A stretch of 64,000 nucleotides of DNA from Halobacteriales archaeon YIM A00010 (GCA_025041175.1 JAKCFJ010000002.1:248001-312000), one strand, 5' to 3'. Counted from the first letter of the stretch, positions 1-8,265 are shown. Notes: a model not told the origin generated them from the letters alone. Numbers and translations are program-made.

Positions 1-1
1 C

Positions 2-142
2 GACGGTAGCCCCTACGATCCGCTCGCCGAGGCGTCGCGCACCGAACTCATCGGATCGAACGGCGCGGTCCACGACACCCTGCTGGACCACATCGCAGAC
101 GAACAGGAACTGCAAGTGACCGAACCAGGAACCGCCGACTGA
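2..142 (+). CDS. C-terminal fragment of an unidentified protein (cut by window edge)
   Basis: An open frame enters from the left edge and stops with TGA at 140-142, giving the last 46 residues of a protein that ends TEPGTAD. The fragment is acidic, as expected for a haloarchaeon, and has no diagnostic motif. It converges on the amidohydrolase gene that ends at 148, leaving 5 bp between the two stops. It could belong to the purine cluster that follows, but nothing visible identifies it. Confidence 0.6.
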   Translation, partial: DGSPYDPLAEASRTELIGSNGAVHDTLLDHIADEQELQVTEPGTAD

Positions 143-147
143 GGGGG

Positions 148-1485
148 TTAGGAACGCGTATCGCGCGCCAGGAATGCCCCGTCACCAGGGGTCGACAACA
201 CCTCGTGGTCGCGGGCGGCGATCTCCCCGTTGGCGATGACGGTGTCGGCGACGGCCGACCACTCACACCCTTCGTACGGCGTCCACCCTCCGTTGTACGC
301 GAGCTGCTCGGCCGACACCGTCCACTCCTCTTCGCGGAGCAACACGATGTCGGCGTCGGTGCCCGCTCGGATCGCGCCTTTCTGCGGGTAGACGCCCATC
401 TCGCGCGCCGGCCGGGCACAGACAAGCTCACAGAGGCGTGGCCACGAGAGGCGACCCGTGTGGACGCCCTCGCTGACCAGGAACTCCAGATTGCTCTCGA
501 CCGTCGGAAGACCGGCGTACGGCTCCCAAATGTCCTCCCAGCCGCGTTCGCGGTTCTCGCGGTGGATGGGGAAGTGGTCGCTGGCGATGAGGTCGATAGT
601 GCCGTCCTGAACGGCGTCCCAGAGGCGCCCCCGTTCGGTCGGTGATTTGAGCGATGGATTCACCTTCAGAAACGGGCCTTTCTCCGGAACGTCTGCTGTC
701 GAGAACGCGAGGTACTGCGGGCACGTTTCGAGCGTGATCGGCGTGGTGGCGCGGGCCTTGAACCGCGCCCCTTCCCGCGCCCCCTGTCCGCTCGAGATGT
801 GAACCACGTGCAACGGACAGTCGGCGTACTCCGCGAACCACCCCATCTGGTCGATCGCCGCCAGCTCGGCCTCCAGCGGGCGAGAATCGGGGTACAGCTC
901 GGGCGCGTCGCCCTCGATCCCGGCCCGCGCGTGATCCATGAGTCCCTGCGTTTCACAGTGCACCCGGACCGTGCTGCCGGCGTCGCCGACCCGGTCCATC
1001 AGATCGACGATGGTACGATCGTCGGCACAGTAGGGATCGGCGGTGAACGTCTTGAACCCGGCCGTTCCCGCCCCGACGAGACCGTCGGCGTCGAGATCCG
1101 CGTCCCGAACGTTGCCGACAACGAGACCGAAATCTACGTGGGCCAAACGTTCGCACGCCTCTCGCTTCTCGCGGAACGCGGACACAGTGGTGACGGGTGT
1201 CTGAGTCGGGAGCTCCACGACGGTCGTAACGCCGCCGGCGACGGCGCTCGCCGTCTGCGTGGCGAAATCGATGTCCTCGGGGAACAGCGCCGGGTCGTGC
1301 ATGTGACAGTGGACATCCACCATCCCCGGAAGCGCAACCCGTCCGTCGGCGTCGATGACCGACGACGGTTCACCTGAGAGATCAGCTCCGACCGCGACGA
1401 TCTCCGCTCCGTCGATAGCGATGTCCCCCCGCTGAACGCGGCTCGGACCGACGATCCGCGCGTCGGTGATGAGGTGGTCTACCAT
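148..1485 (-). CDS. Allantoinase-like cyclic amidohydrolase (HyuA role)
   Basis: A 445-residue metal-dependent amidohydrolase. Visible ligands are the HxH pair H59/H61 in DVHCHMHDP, the probable carboxylated lysine K145 in AGFKTF, H176 in VHCETQ, H229 in LHVVHISS and D303 in IASDHFP, with a family ETCPQYL segment between the last two. The overall pattern is closer to allantoinase than to dihydropyrimidinase or dihydroorotase, and such enzymes hydrolyse cyclic ureides or amides. The start at 1485 (MVDHLITDARI) is preferred because the open frame upstream adds 46 residues that precede the normal first beta strand. In bacterial selenium/purine clusters this slot is taken by hyuA, so ring opening of a purine-derived ureide is a reasonable inference. 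The exact substrate cannot be read from sequence. Confidence 0.88.
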   Translation of the reverse strand: MVDHLITDARIVGPSRVQRGDIAIDGAEIVAVGADLSGEPSSVIDADGRVALPGMVDVHCHMHDPALFPEDIDFATQTASAVAGGVTTVVELPTQTPVTTVSAFREKREACERLAHVDFGLVVGNVRDADLDADGLVGAGTAGFKTFTADPYCADDRTIVDLMDRVGDAGSTVRVHCETQGLMDHARAGIEGDAPELYPDSRPLEAELAAIDQMGWFAEYADCPLHVVHISSGQGAREGARFKARATTPITLETCPQYLAFSTADVPEKGPFLKVNPSLKSPTERGRLWDAVQDGTIDLIASDHFPIHRENRERGWEDIWEPYAGLPTVESNLEFLVSEGVHTGRLSWPRLCELVCARPAREMGVYPQKGAIRAGTDADIVLLREEEWTVSAEQLAYNGGWTPYEGCEWSAVADTVIANGEIAARDHEVLSTPGDGAFLARDTRS

Positions 1486-1757
1486 GGCTCGACCGTCCGC
1501 GACGACGGACAAAACAGTTACTCCCGCCCGCTGCCACGCCGCCCGCCACACACTGTGTGCCACCACGCGGTCTCCACCGGGCACGGTCCCAACGCAGTGC
1601 GAACGATTCGTCCACGCACTCATCGAAACGCGATCGACGGATGATTTACACCCTAAGCGTGTTAACCACAGCGATGGATCGAGACCGACCGAGGAGGTTC
1701 GGTACTGAGCGTGTACGCTCCGTTACCGTTAATAGCGTCGCTCGGGAATCGGAACCA

Positions 1758-2399
1758 ATGGGTTCCTACGACGGCTGTAAAGTCGACCGTGCGATCGAGC
1801 AGTACGATCTGGACGCGGTCGAGCCGCGCCACGCGAGCCTCGATCGCGGGCTGTTGGCCCGGTGGCGCGGTGAAGACGGACACGACGCCGTCGGCTACCG
1901 ACGGTTGACGGAGTGGTTCAACAAACGGTTGTTACGGCGGATGTTCGACGAGCACGGGCGGGACACGCTCGGCGATCGGGTCGCCCACGACCACGCGGCG
2001 CTCACGGGCGACGACGAGCTGCGCCGCCACGAAGTGAGCGAGAGCCTTCGAGCAGACGGGATCGACGCCGGCGGGATCCAGTCGGCTATGGTGTCGTGGG
2101 GAACGATGCGAACGCACCTTCTGGACTGTCTCGGTGGCGAGAAGCCGACCGACCCGAGCCGGACCGACTGGGAGCACAACAGCGTCGAAGTGGCCACGTC
2201 GGTCGCGCGGGAGAAGGCTGAGACCGCGCTCTCCTCGCTGGCCTCGAAGGACCAGATCTCTGGCGTGGACCGTTCCTCGGTGTCTGTCCAGATACAGCTG
2301 CAGTGTGAGGCGTGTCCGACCCGTGTGCCACTCGATGTGGCACTCGAACAGGGGTACGTGTGTGAACACCACACGGAGCAACCGACGACCGACAGCTAA
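1758..2399 (+). CDS. rdfA: Rod-determining factor RdfA
   Basis: A 213-residue haloarchaea-specific protein. The N-terminus (CKVDRAIEQYDLD, then a stretch on Asn-Lys-Arg-Leu-Leu) and the mid-section ending MRTHLLDCLG match the RdfA family, which controls the rod versus disk cell form in Haloferax. The C-terminus carries a small Cys/His group (CEACPTR ... GYVCEHH) that could bind zinc. The start at 1758 is chosen because it begins the recognisable family sequence; the longer upstream frame reads through non-family sequence. It is followed after 4 bp by the SMC-like gene, an arrangement seen in other haloarchaea, so the two probably form one transcription unit. Confidence 0.85.
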   Translation: MGSYDGCKVDRAIEQYDLDAVEPRHASLDRGLLARWRGEDGHDAVGYRRLTEWFNKRLLRRMFDEHGRDTLGDRVAHDHAALTGDDELRRHEVSESLRADGIDAGGIQSAMVSWGTMRTHLLDCLGGEKPTDPSRTDWEHNSVEVATSVAREKAETALSSLASKDQISGVDRSSVSVQIQLQCEACPTRVPLDVALEQGYVCEHHTEQPTTDS

Positions 2400-2403
2400 C
2401 AGC

Positions 2404-4194
2404 ATGACGTGGGATATCGAAATCGAGCGAATTGCCGGAATTCTACGGGGCAGCGCGACGATCGAGCCGGGATTGAACGCCGTTCGGGCGTCGAACTGGC
2501 AGGGAAAGTCGAGCTTCGTGGCCGCACTCAAGACGGCGATCGGCGTCTCGCGGCCCCTGACCGAAGGGAAAGAACAGGGAGCAGTGGAACTCCACACCCC
2601 GACAAGGGAGATAGACGTGGAGCTGTTCCGCGACCACGGGACCGTCGAACGGGCGGGCGCGCCGTTTCTCACCGACGAATACGACGCCATCCGGGCCGAG
2701 CTGTTCGCCTGTCTCGACGAACGCAACGCTGTTCGGCGCTCTGTCCGAGAGGGAGACAGCCTCGATGACGTGTTGTTGTGGCCGCTCGATTTCCAGAACA
2801 TCGACGAACAGATCGCCGAGCGCAAGCGAGAACGCGAACGGGTCGAAACTGAACTCACACAGGCCAACGAAGCCAACAGGCGGCTTTCGACCGTTCAGGA
2901 GAACGTCACCACGCTCGAATCCGAGCTCGAAGCGCTTCGGGCGAAACACACCGAACTCTCGGACGAGGAGCCGGCGAGTGCGCCCCAGTCCGCCCAGAGC
3001 GCCCTCGCACAGGCCCGCGTCGAGCGGGAGCAGGCCCAAACCCAGATCGATCGGCTCGAGCGGAGCATCGAACGCACCGAGTCGCGTCTCGCAGAGAAAC
3101 GATCGGAGCTGGACGAGCTGGAGACCGACGACGAGCACAAAGACGAGATTGATGCACAGCTCGCTGCGGCCCGCAAGCGACACCAGGAGATACAGAACGA
3201 CATCGAAGTGCTGCAGTCGGTGTATTCGGCGACCCGGATGGTTCTGGATAAAAACCGGTTGGACCTCATCACCGAGGTGAACCGGGAGGTGATGGACGAT
3301 GCGGTCGTCTGTTGGATCTGTGGGCAAACGACCCAGCGCGAGGAGATCGCGGCCCAGATCGAGGAGCTGGGCGAACAGATCGCCACGCTCCGGGCGAAAA
3401 CCGAGTCCACGCGCGATGAGGTCGAGCGCCTCGAAGCCAGTCGAGAGGAGATAACGCAAGCACGCCGGCTCGAAACCGATCTCGAATCGGAGATCGACAG
3501 CTTGGAAGGGACCCTCGCCGATCGTCGTCGGAGTTTGGACGAAGCCACGACCCAGCGGGATGAGGCCGAACGCCGCATCGAAAAAGCGTCGGAATCCGTC
3601 GACGAGTCGGTCGAAGCGATCACCGATGTCGAAAGCGAGATCAAGTACCGGGAGGCCGAGCTCGAAGACGCCCGGGAGGAACTGGACGAACTACAACGGC
3701 GCGCTCAGCGCGTCGACACGCTCCAGTCCGAACGAGCGGAGCTGAAGACCGAGATCGAGCAGCTGCGCGACCGCAAGGAGCAGATCAAATCCGACGCGAG
3801 AGCGGCCTTCGACAGCGCGATGGCGGACATCCTCGCCCGGTTCGACACCGGGTTCGAGACAGCCCGACTGACGGGAACGTTCGATCTCGTCGTCGCGCGC
3901 GATGGGCACGAGGCGAGCCTCGACGCGCTCAGCGAGGGAGAACTAGAGCTGCTGGGGTTCGTCGCCGCGCTGGCTGGATACGAAGCGTTCGATGTGGACG
4001 AAATCGTCCCGATCATGCTCGTCGACGGGATCGGTGGCCTTGCCGACGAGAACCTCCACACGCTGATCGAATATCTCCGGGACCGGACGGAGTACCTCGT
4101 GTTCACCGTCTACCCCGAGTACACCGCATTCGAGGGCACGGAGATCGATCCCACGGAGTGGGCGGTCACGTCGAACGAGCCAACGACCGAGTAG
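2404..4194 (+). CDS. Archaea-specific SMC-related ATPase with zinc hook
   Basis: A 596-residue Rad50/SMC-like protein: N-terminal nucleotide-binding half, about 190 residues of coiled coil, a CxxC hook (C303-W-I-C306) almost exactly at mid-length, a second coiled coil, and a C-terminal ATPase half with an LSEGE signature at 509-513. The hook should dimerise two arms through zinc as in Rad50. The ATPase motifs are unusual. Walker A is N31-x-x-G34-K35-S36 with alanine in place of the first glycine, and Walker B (IMLVDG, D541) has glycine where the catalytic glutamate normally sits. ATP binding is therefore plausible and hydrolysis uncertain. The start at 2404 lies 4 bp after rdfA. Linkage to rdfA suggests a role in cell shape or chromosome organisation. 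Confidence 0.88.
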   Translation: MTWDIEIERIAGILRGSATIEPGLNAVRASNWQGKSSFVAALKTAIGVSRPLTEGKEQGAVELHTPTREIDVELFRDHGTVERAGAPFLTDEYDAIRAELFACLDERNAVRRSVREGDSLDDVLLWPLDFQNIDEQIAERKRERERVETELTQANEANRRLSTVQENVTTLESELEALRAKHTELSDEEPASAPQSAQSALAQARVEREQAQTQIDRLERSIERTESRLAEKRSELDELETDDEHKDEIDAQLAAARKRHQEIQNDIEVLQSVYSATRMVLDKNRLDLITEVNREVMDDAVVCWICGQTTQREEIAAQIEELGEQIATLRAKTESTRDEVERLEASREEITQARRLETDLESEIDSLEGTLADRRRSLDEATTQRDEAERRIEKASESVDESVEAITDVESEIKYREAELEDAREELDELQRRAQRVDTLQSERAELKTEIEQLRDRKEQIKSDARAAFDSAMADILARFDTGFETARLTGTFDLVVARDGHEASLDALSEGELELLGFVAALAGYEAFDVDEIVPIMLVDGIGGLADENLHTLIEYLRDRTEYLVFTVYPEYTAFEGTEIDPTEWAVTSNEPTTE

Positions 4195-4222
4195 CCGGAC
4201 CGCCAACGATCGACGCGTTCTG

Positions 4223-4320
4223 ATACTGTCGGCCCTGCGGACGGCGTGCGACGGACCATCCAGCTGCTGACCGGCAATTCTACCAGTAGCCGATGTGCAA
4301 TCACCCCGCTCCGACAGTGT
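4223..4320. repeat. Terminal-inverted-repeat element A, copy 1
   Basis: A 98 bp element bounded by ATACTGTCGG and CCGACAGTGT, lying between the SMC-like gene and the S17e-like gene that converges on it. The interior (CCTGCGGACGG ... AATCACCCCGCTCCGA) matches copies at 6765 and 34769. It encodes nothing and has the size and layout of a MITE. Confidence 0.85.
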
Positions 4321-4327
4321 GAGCCGC

Positions 4328-4510
4328 TCACGACGACTGAACCTGTCGGGTGATGTACCCCGCGATGCGGTTCTGGAGGTGCACGAAGCCGACCTCGGTC
4401 AGCTTCTGGACCGCGTCTTTGTTCTGTTTGAACTCGTCGGTGAATGTGTCGGGGTGCTGTTTCAGGAGTCGATCCCCGATTCCCATTACGTCGTTCGGAT
4501 CCACGGGCAT
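4328..4510 (-). CDS. S17e-like small protein, paralog 1
   Basis: A 60-residue protein in the pattern of archaeal ribosomal protein S17e: a LLKQHPDTFTDEFKQNKDAV helix segment followed by NRIAGYITRQV. The usual family core is roughly LL-RYP--F--DFE-NK--V--LT and NRIAGYVTRK. The N-terminus (MPVDPNDVMGIG) is unlike typical S17e. A close relative lies 1.2 kb away at 5733 with a near-identical start. Two diverged copies beside non-ribosomal genes suggest a specialised paralog rather than the housekeeping ribosomal protein. Methionine at 4519 is an alternative start. Confidence 0.65.
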   Translation of the reverse strand: MPVDPNDVMGIGDRLLKQHPDTFTDEFKQNKDAVQKLTEVGFVHLQNRIAGYITRQVQSS

Positions 4511-4636
4511 ATCTATCATACGCTCACGTCGGTCGAATACGGCCATAAACGCTTCGTTCGAAGTGTACCCCAATCAGATCGTAGACCCGACGGTGGTGGC
4601 CGCGCTGTCATCGCAGGGTCGAAGCGGTCGTTCGAA

Positions 4637-5587
4637 CTACGCTCGGGCGGTGTCCGTGCTGACGCGGCGATACACGTCTGTGGGGGTCAGCTCCTCCTGT
4701 TCGGCGGTCAACCGCCCGGTGACCAGTTCGAGGAGACCGATCTCCTCGAGCAGCCGCCTCGTGTGGTCGTAGTCGATCCCCAGCGAGCGCTTGACTTCGG
4801 ACACTGTCCGGGACGTCTCGACGATTTCGGTGAGCTCCCTGATTGTCAGCTCCTTTGGAAGGCCGAACCCGTCGGCGATGGGCAGTTCCTCCTCGGCCTC
4901 GCGGTCCGCCGTGGTGAACGCCTCTGCCACCGACAATCCACCCGGATCGCCGTCGTCAGCCGTCTCCTCAGTCTCCGCTCGGGCGGCTGACTCGGGAGCT
5001 TTCGCATCGTGTCGCTCTCCCGACGCCCGCGTCGACGCCCGGGATCCGCTGTCGCTGTCGCGTTCCGAGAGGGATTCGGGGGCTGATTCGCCGTCGGTGG
5101 TCGACGAATCGGTCGGGTCGTGGATGTCGAACTGGATCATGTACCGGCGCACCGTCTCCGAGGTGACGTCGACGCCCAACGCCTCGGTCATCTCCGTGAA
5201 CGAATCGTACGTTTCGTACACCGATTCGAGGGCGTCGGGATCTTTGTACGACGGAACGGCCGACTCCGTCGTGGCGACCGCTGCGGTCGAAACTCGAGAG
5301 CCTGGAGTACTGATGAGGTCGTTCGCGTGTTTGTCAGTCGGCACGGAGACCGACACCTCGAGCTCCAGTTTCTCTTCGGTCAGCTCCGTCTCGCCGGCCT
5401 GGAGCGAAACGCCCTCACAAAACGCGATCTCCGAAAGCACTGGAACACCGATCCGGACGTCGGCGGTGATCGTTTCGGGATCGCCTTCTATCGCTTCGTC
5501 CAGACGGATGTCCCGTAGGTCCACGTCCGTGCGCTCGAGACAGTCGAATATCTCGGCTAACTCTCCGATCGCGGTGCTAACCACCAT
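4637..5587 (-). CDS. Putative helix-turn-helix DNA-binding protein
   Basis: A 316-residue haloarchaeal protein of unknown role. The N-terminal third (about 1-95) is a beta-rich domain with repeated acidic strands. Two segments resemble winged or tri-helical DNA-binding units: about 115-160 (KDPDALESVYETYDSFTEM ... ETVRRYMIQF) and about 255-300 (LTIRELTEIVETSRTVSEV ... DHTRRLLEEIGLL). They are separated by an acidic Ser/Glu-rich linker. The gene lies between the two S17e-like genes and is divergent from the second across an AT-rich promoter region. A regulatory or DNA-organising role fits, but no family function is known to me. Confidence 0.7.
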   Translation of the reverse strand: MVVSTAIGELAEIFDCLERTDVDLRDIRLDEAIEGDPETITADVRIGVPVLSEIAFCEGVSLQAGETELTEEKLELEVSVSVPTDKHANDLISTPGSRVSTAAVATTESAVPSYKDPDALESVYETYDSFTEMTEALGVDVTSETVRRYMIQFDIHDPTDSSTTDGESAPESLSERDSDSGSRASTRASGERHDAKAPESAARAETEETADDGDPGGLSVAEAFTTADREAEEELPIADGFGLPKELTIRELTEIVETSRTVSEVKRSLGIDYDHTRRLLEEIGLLELVTGRLTAEQEELTPTDVYRRVSTDTARA

Positions 5588-5610
5588 GTCTTGCCTGTTT
5601 CTGAGGATCC

Positions 5611-5634
5611 AATTAATATATTTTTATTTAGGCA
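5611..5634. promoter_or_regulatory. AT-rich divergent promoter region
   Basis: An AT-only run (AATTAATATATTTTTATTTA) between the divergent starts at 5587 and 5733. It contains TATA-like sequence readable on both strands. Its distance to the minus-strand start is about 25-45 nt, typical of haloarchaeal leaderless transcripts. Confidence 0.5.
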
Positions 5635-5732
5635 ATATTGTCCTGTTAACGTTTGTGCTACTCGGTTTGGTGCGTCGTTCCGCCGACGGAGGCGGGGGAA
5701 GAGCTATTTCGACACGCACACAACGTCTCCCC

Positions 5733-5918
5733 ATGCCCGTTGACTCACAGAACATCATCACCATTGGGGATGAGCTACTGGAGCGGTATCCCGACGAGTT
5801 CGTCCAGGACTACGAGCAGAACAGACGGACGGTCGAAGCTCTCACCGATCTGCGGTCTCAGCGCGTGTGTAACCGCGTCGCGGGGTACATCACCCGAAGC
5901 TCGGCCGCAACGCGGTAA
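5733..5918 (+). CDS. S17e-like small protein, paralog 2
   Basis: A 61-residue protein: MPVDSQNIITIGDELLERYP, then DEF, NRRTVEALTDL and NRVAGYITR. It carries the S17e core and shares the MPVD start and overall length with the gene at 4328, so the two are duplicates. It reads away from the HTH gene. Basic residues that normally contact rRNA are reduced (CNRVAGYITRSSAATR at the end), which argues for a non-ribosomal role, though this is inference. Confidence 0.65.
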   Translation: MPVDSQNIITIGDELLERYPDEFVQDYEQNRRTVEALTDLRSQRVCNRVAGYITRSSAATR

Positions 5919-5948
5919 CACCGACGTGGGAGACAACAGTTATTATCG

Positions 5949-5967
5949 TGTGTACGCACCGTACACA
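5949..5967. promoter_or_regulatory. Perfect palindrome at the start of the RHH/zinc-ribbon gene
   Basis: TGTGTACG and CGTACACA form perfect 8 bp arms around a 3 bp spacer and end 2 bp before the ATG at 5970. A TATA-like TTATTAT lies just upstream at about 5940. A dyad overlapping the transcription start of a gene for a ribbon-helix-helix-type protein suggests autorepression. Confidence 0.6.
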
Positions 5968-5969
5968 GT

Positions 5970-6767
5970 ATGGCCACAATTCGCGTCCGGGACTGGACCA
6001 AAGAACGGATTGAGGAGATACGGGACGCGGAGTCCCACTCGTCCCACGACTCGGTGATCAAGACGCTGCTGAAAGACCGGGAGCTGTCCCAGTTCGTCAC
6101 TCCGGAGCCCCGGTCGAACGCGGAGCCAGAACGCGCCGAGAGCGATCGCACGGAGCCGGACGACAAAGCGTTCGAGGACCTCACTGTCCTCGAGGAGCTC
6201 GTCGCCGCTGACAACGGCGTGTTGTTTCTGTGGTGTCCCGGCTGTGGCAACGAGATCGCCCACATCGGGGGTGACAACCCGGTCTCGTGGTCCGTCTTCG
6301 AGATCAAATGCCAGCGCTGTCTCTCTCGGCTCGACCAGCACGCGATCGTCGGCATCGAGATCGGCTACCCCATCGAACGGCGGCTCGTCGAAGAAACGTT
6401 GCGATCCGATCTCAAACGCTGTGTGATCGATTACTGGAAGCGAACGCTCGGCCAGCTCGCACACGGCTCGCTCGGAGACGACGCCGACGCCGACCAGCTC
6501 GTTTGGAAGTTCGGCGACTACCGCCGCGAGTTCGGTTGGGACTGGCCGACGGACGTGCCCGTTGTGGATCTCGAACCCGGACGAACGTATCGTAACGAGG
6601 CGACCGGACGGCTGATCGAGGTGGTCGAACCCACCACAGAGCGGCGGAACGCGCTCGACGATTACCGGATCCGGAAACTGGACGGCGAAGACGCCACCGC
6701 GGAAATCATAGACGCGAACGCGGTGATGGGGCTGATTGTGAGCCGCAAGCTCTACCGAGAGGACTGA
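5970..6767 (+). CDS. Ribbon-helix-helix and zinc-ribbon protein
   Basis: A 265-residue protein. Residues 1-40 (ATIRVRDWTKERIEEIRDAE ... SVIKTLL) have the strand-helix-helix look of ribbon-helix-helix DNA-binding domains. Residues about 90-115 hold two CxxC knuckles (CPGCGNE and CQRC) that should bind zinc. The rest is an unassigned alpha/beta domain ending LYRED. The ATG follows a perfect palindrome by 2 bp. The stop codon TGA (6765-6767) is the first three bases of repeat element copy 2. A sequence-specific regulator is the best guess; the target could include the adjacent shape module. Confidence 0.7.
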   Translation: MATIRVRDWTKERIEEIRDAESHSSHDSVIKTLLKDRELSQFVTPEPRSNAEPERAESDRTEPDDKAFEDLTVLEELVAADNGVLFLWCPGCGNEIAHIGGDNPVSWSVFEIKCQRCLSRLDQHAIVGIEIGYPIERRLVEETLRSDLKRCVIDYWKRTLGQLAHGSLGDDADADQLVWKFGDYRREFGWDWPTDVPVVDLEPGRTYRNEATGRLIEVVEPTTERRNALDDYRIRKLDGEDATAEIIDANAVMGLIVSRKLYRED

Positions 6768-6865
6768 TACTGTCGGCCCTGCGGACGGAGCGGGACGGAC
6801 TATCTCTCTGCTGTCGGGCGATTCACCAGCAGCCGATACGCGATCACCCCGCTCCGACAGTATCA
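6765..6865. repeat. Terminal-inverted-repeat element A, copy 2
   Basis: A 101 bp element with perfect 12 bp ends TGATACTGTCGG and CCGACAGTATCA. It fills the whole gap between two convergent genes, and each outermost triplet is the stop codon of the gene running into it (TGA at 6765-6767 on plus, TGA read from 6865-6863 on minus). The interior includes a CTGCTG ... CAGCAG stem. It is closest to copies at 4223 and 34769. Confidence 0.9.
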
Positions 6866-8224
6866 GTCGTCTACGCCCGATCCTTCGGAAGCGGTCGAAC
6901 CGAGGGACGCGACACCGCTGTCTTCGTCCGGCAACACGAGAGTACACGCGAGCGCGCTGATGCTTCCCACCACGAGACCGGAGCTGAAAAACGGCTGTAC
7001 CGCGGCCGGAACGCTCACGACCGCGACCGGATGCTCGACTGCCAGCCCGAGCGCGATGGAGACGGCGACGATCGTCGTGTTCCGGTGCGTCCATTCGACC
7101 TCTCGTTCGATGATACCGACGCCGCTGGAGAAGATCATCCCGAAGAGGACGAGCGCGCCACCGCCGAGTACGGGTTCGGGCATCGCCGCTGCAAGCGCAC
7201 CGATCTTCGGGACAAATCCGGCGGCGAGCAGTACGAACCCACCGACGCCGACCACGTGGCGACTGGCGACGCCGGTAACGGTAACCACGCCCACGTTCTG
7301 TGAAAAGGAGGTGGTCGGAACGGCACCGAACACGGCTCCAACGGCGCTCATCACGCCGTCCGCGAGCAAGCCACCGCGCAGTTCGTCCTCCGTCGGTTCT
7401 CGGCCCACGACAGCGAGGGTCCCGGATACGTCACCGATCGTTTCCACTCCAGTGACAGCGTAGAGGAACGCGACGACAATGATCGCGCCGGGTTCGAACG
7501 CGAGACCGTACTGCAGGGGATCGGGAACCGCCACCCAACCGGCCCGCGCGACCGGGGAGAAATCCACGACACCCAACGGAACGGCGACGACGTATCCGAC
7601 GAGGATGCCGACGAAAACGCTCCCCAGCCGGAGAATCCCTTCGAAAATCTGGTCCAACGCGAGCGCGAGGAAAAACACGAACGCGGCCAGCCCGAGGTTG
7701 ACGAACGAGCCGTACTGTTGGGCGCTTGGGCCACCAGCAGCGTAGTCCATCCCGACCGGAATGAGCGTCAGTCCGATGAGCATCACCACGATCCCGCCCA
7801 CCAACGGCGGGACGAACCGATCGACGCGGTCGTGCGCGAACCCGAGCCAGATCTCTGCGACCGCTGCGGTGAGACACGCACCAAAGACCGTCGCCAGACC
7901 GAACTGCTCGCCGATTCCGACGAGCGGACCGACGAACACGAAGCTCGCACCCATCACGAGGGGCAGACGCGCCCCAACGGGACCGATGGAATACGCCTGG
8001 ACGATCGTGGCTCCGCCGGCGACGAGAAGAGCCATCCGGACGAGAAATCCCGTCTCTCCCGTCGCAAGACCGATCCCCCCGGCGATGAGCAACGGGGGCG
8101 CAACGTTTCCGAGCAGCATCACGAACACGTGCTGAAAACCGAGCGCCACCACCACCCCGATCGGTGGCTTGTCCTCGATCTCGCAGGCTACACCCGCCTG
8201 TTCGGCTGATCGCTGTCGTTCCAT
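6863..8224 (-). CDS. NCS2 family xanthine/uracil-type permease 1
   Basis: A 453-residue membrane protein of the nucleobase:cation symporter-2 family, with about 12-14 hydrophobic helices. The family signature appears as QNVGVVTVTG, and the N-terminal DKPPIG ... ALGFQHVFVMLLGN region is typical. It imports purines or pyrimidines with H+ or Na+. A paralog at 31051 has the same architecture. Context with amidohydrolases, a Mo hydroxylase and XdhC favours xanthine or urate. The start at ATG 8224 is preferred over GTG 8239 because it fits the upstream TATA. The stop codon is provided by the right end of repeat copy 2. Confidence 0.92.
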   Translation of the reverse strand: MERQRSAEQAGVACEIEDKPPIGVVVALGFQHVFVMLLGNVAPPLLIAGGIGLATGETGFLVRMALLVAGGATIVQAYSIGPVGARLPLVMGASFVFVGPLVGIGEQFGLATVFGACLTAAVAEIWLGFAHDRVDRFVPPLVGGIVVMLIGLTLIPVGMDYAAGGPSAQQYGSFVNLGLAAFVFFLALALDQIFEGILRLGSVFVGILVGYVVAVPLGVVDFSPVARAGWVAVPDPLQYGLAFEPGAIIVVAFLYAVTGVETIGDVSGTLAVVGREPTEDELRGGLLADGVMSAVGAVFGAVPTTSFSQNVGVVTVTGVASRHVVGVGGFVLLAAGFVPKIGALAAAMPEPVLGGGALVLFGMIFSSGVGIIEREVEWTHRNTTIVAVSIALGLAVEHPVAVVSVPAAVQPFFSSGLVVGSISALACTLVLPDEDSGVASLGSTASEGSGVDD

Positions 8225-8256
8225 GATCTCACAATCCACTGTTAGTATAGTACATA

Positions 8257-8265
8257 TTTATAAAT
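8257..8265 (-). promoter_or_regulatory. TATA box of NCS2 permease 1
   Basis: ATTTATAAA on the minus strand in a 60 bp AT-rich stretch (8245-8300), 33-41 nt upstream of the ATG at 8224. The placement implies a very short leader. Confidence 0.55.

Noticed and set aside
1486-1623. N-terminal extension of the allantoinase-like protein
   Set aside because: The extra 46 residues precede the first family strand and have no counterpart; ATG 1485 is the better start.
4223-4320. Element A copies as riboswitches or small RNA genes
   Set aside because: The mirrored ends, dispersed copies and orientation-independent placement fit inverted-repeat elements better; no conserved aptamer-like core was seen.
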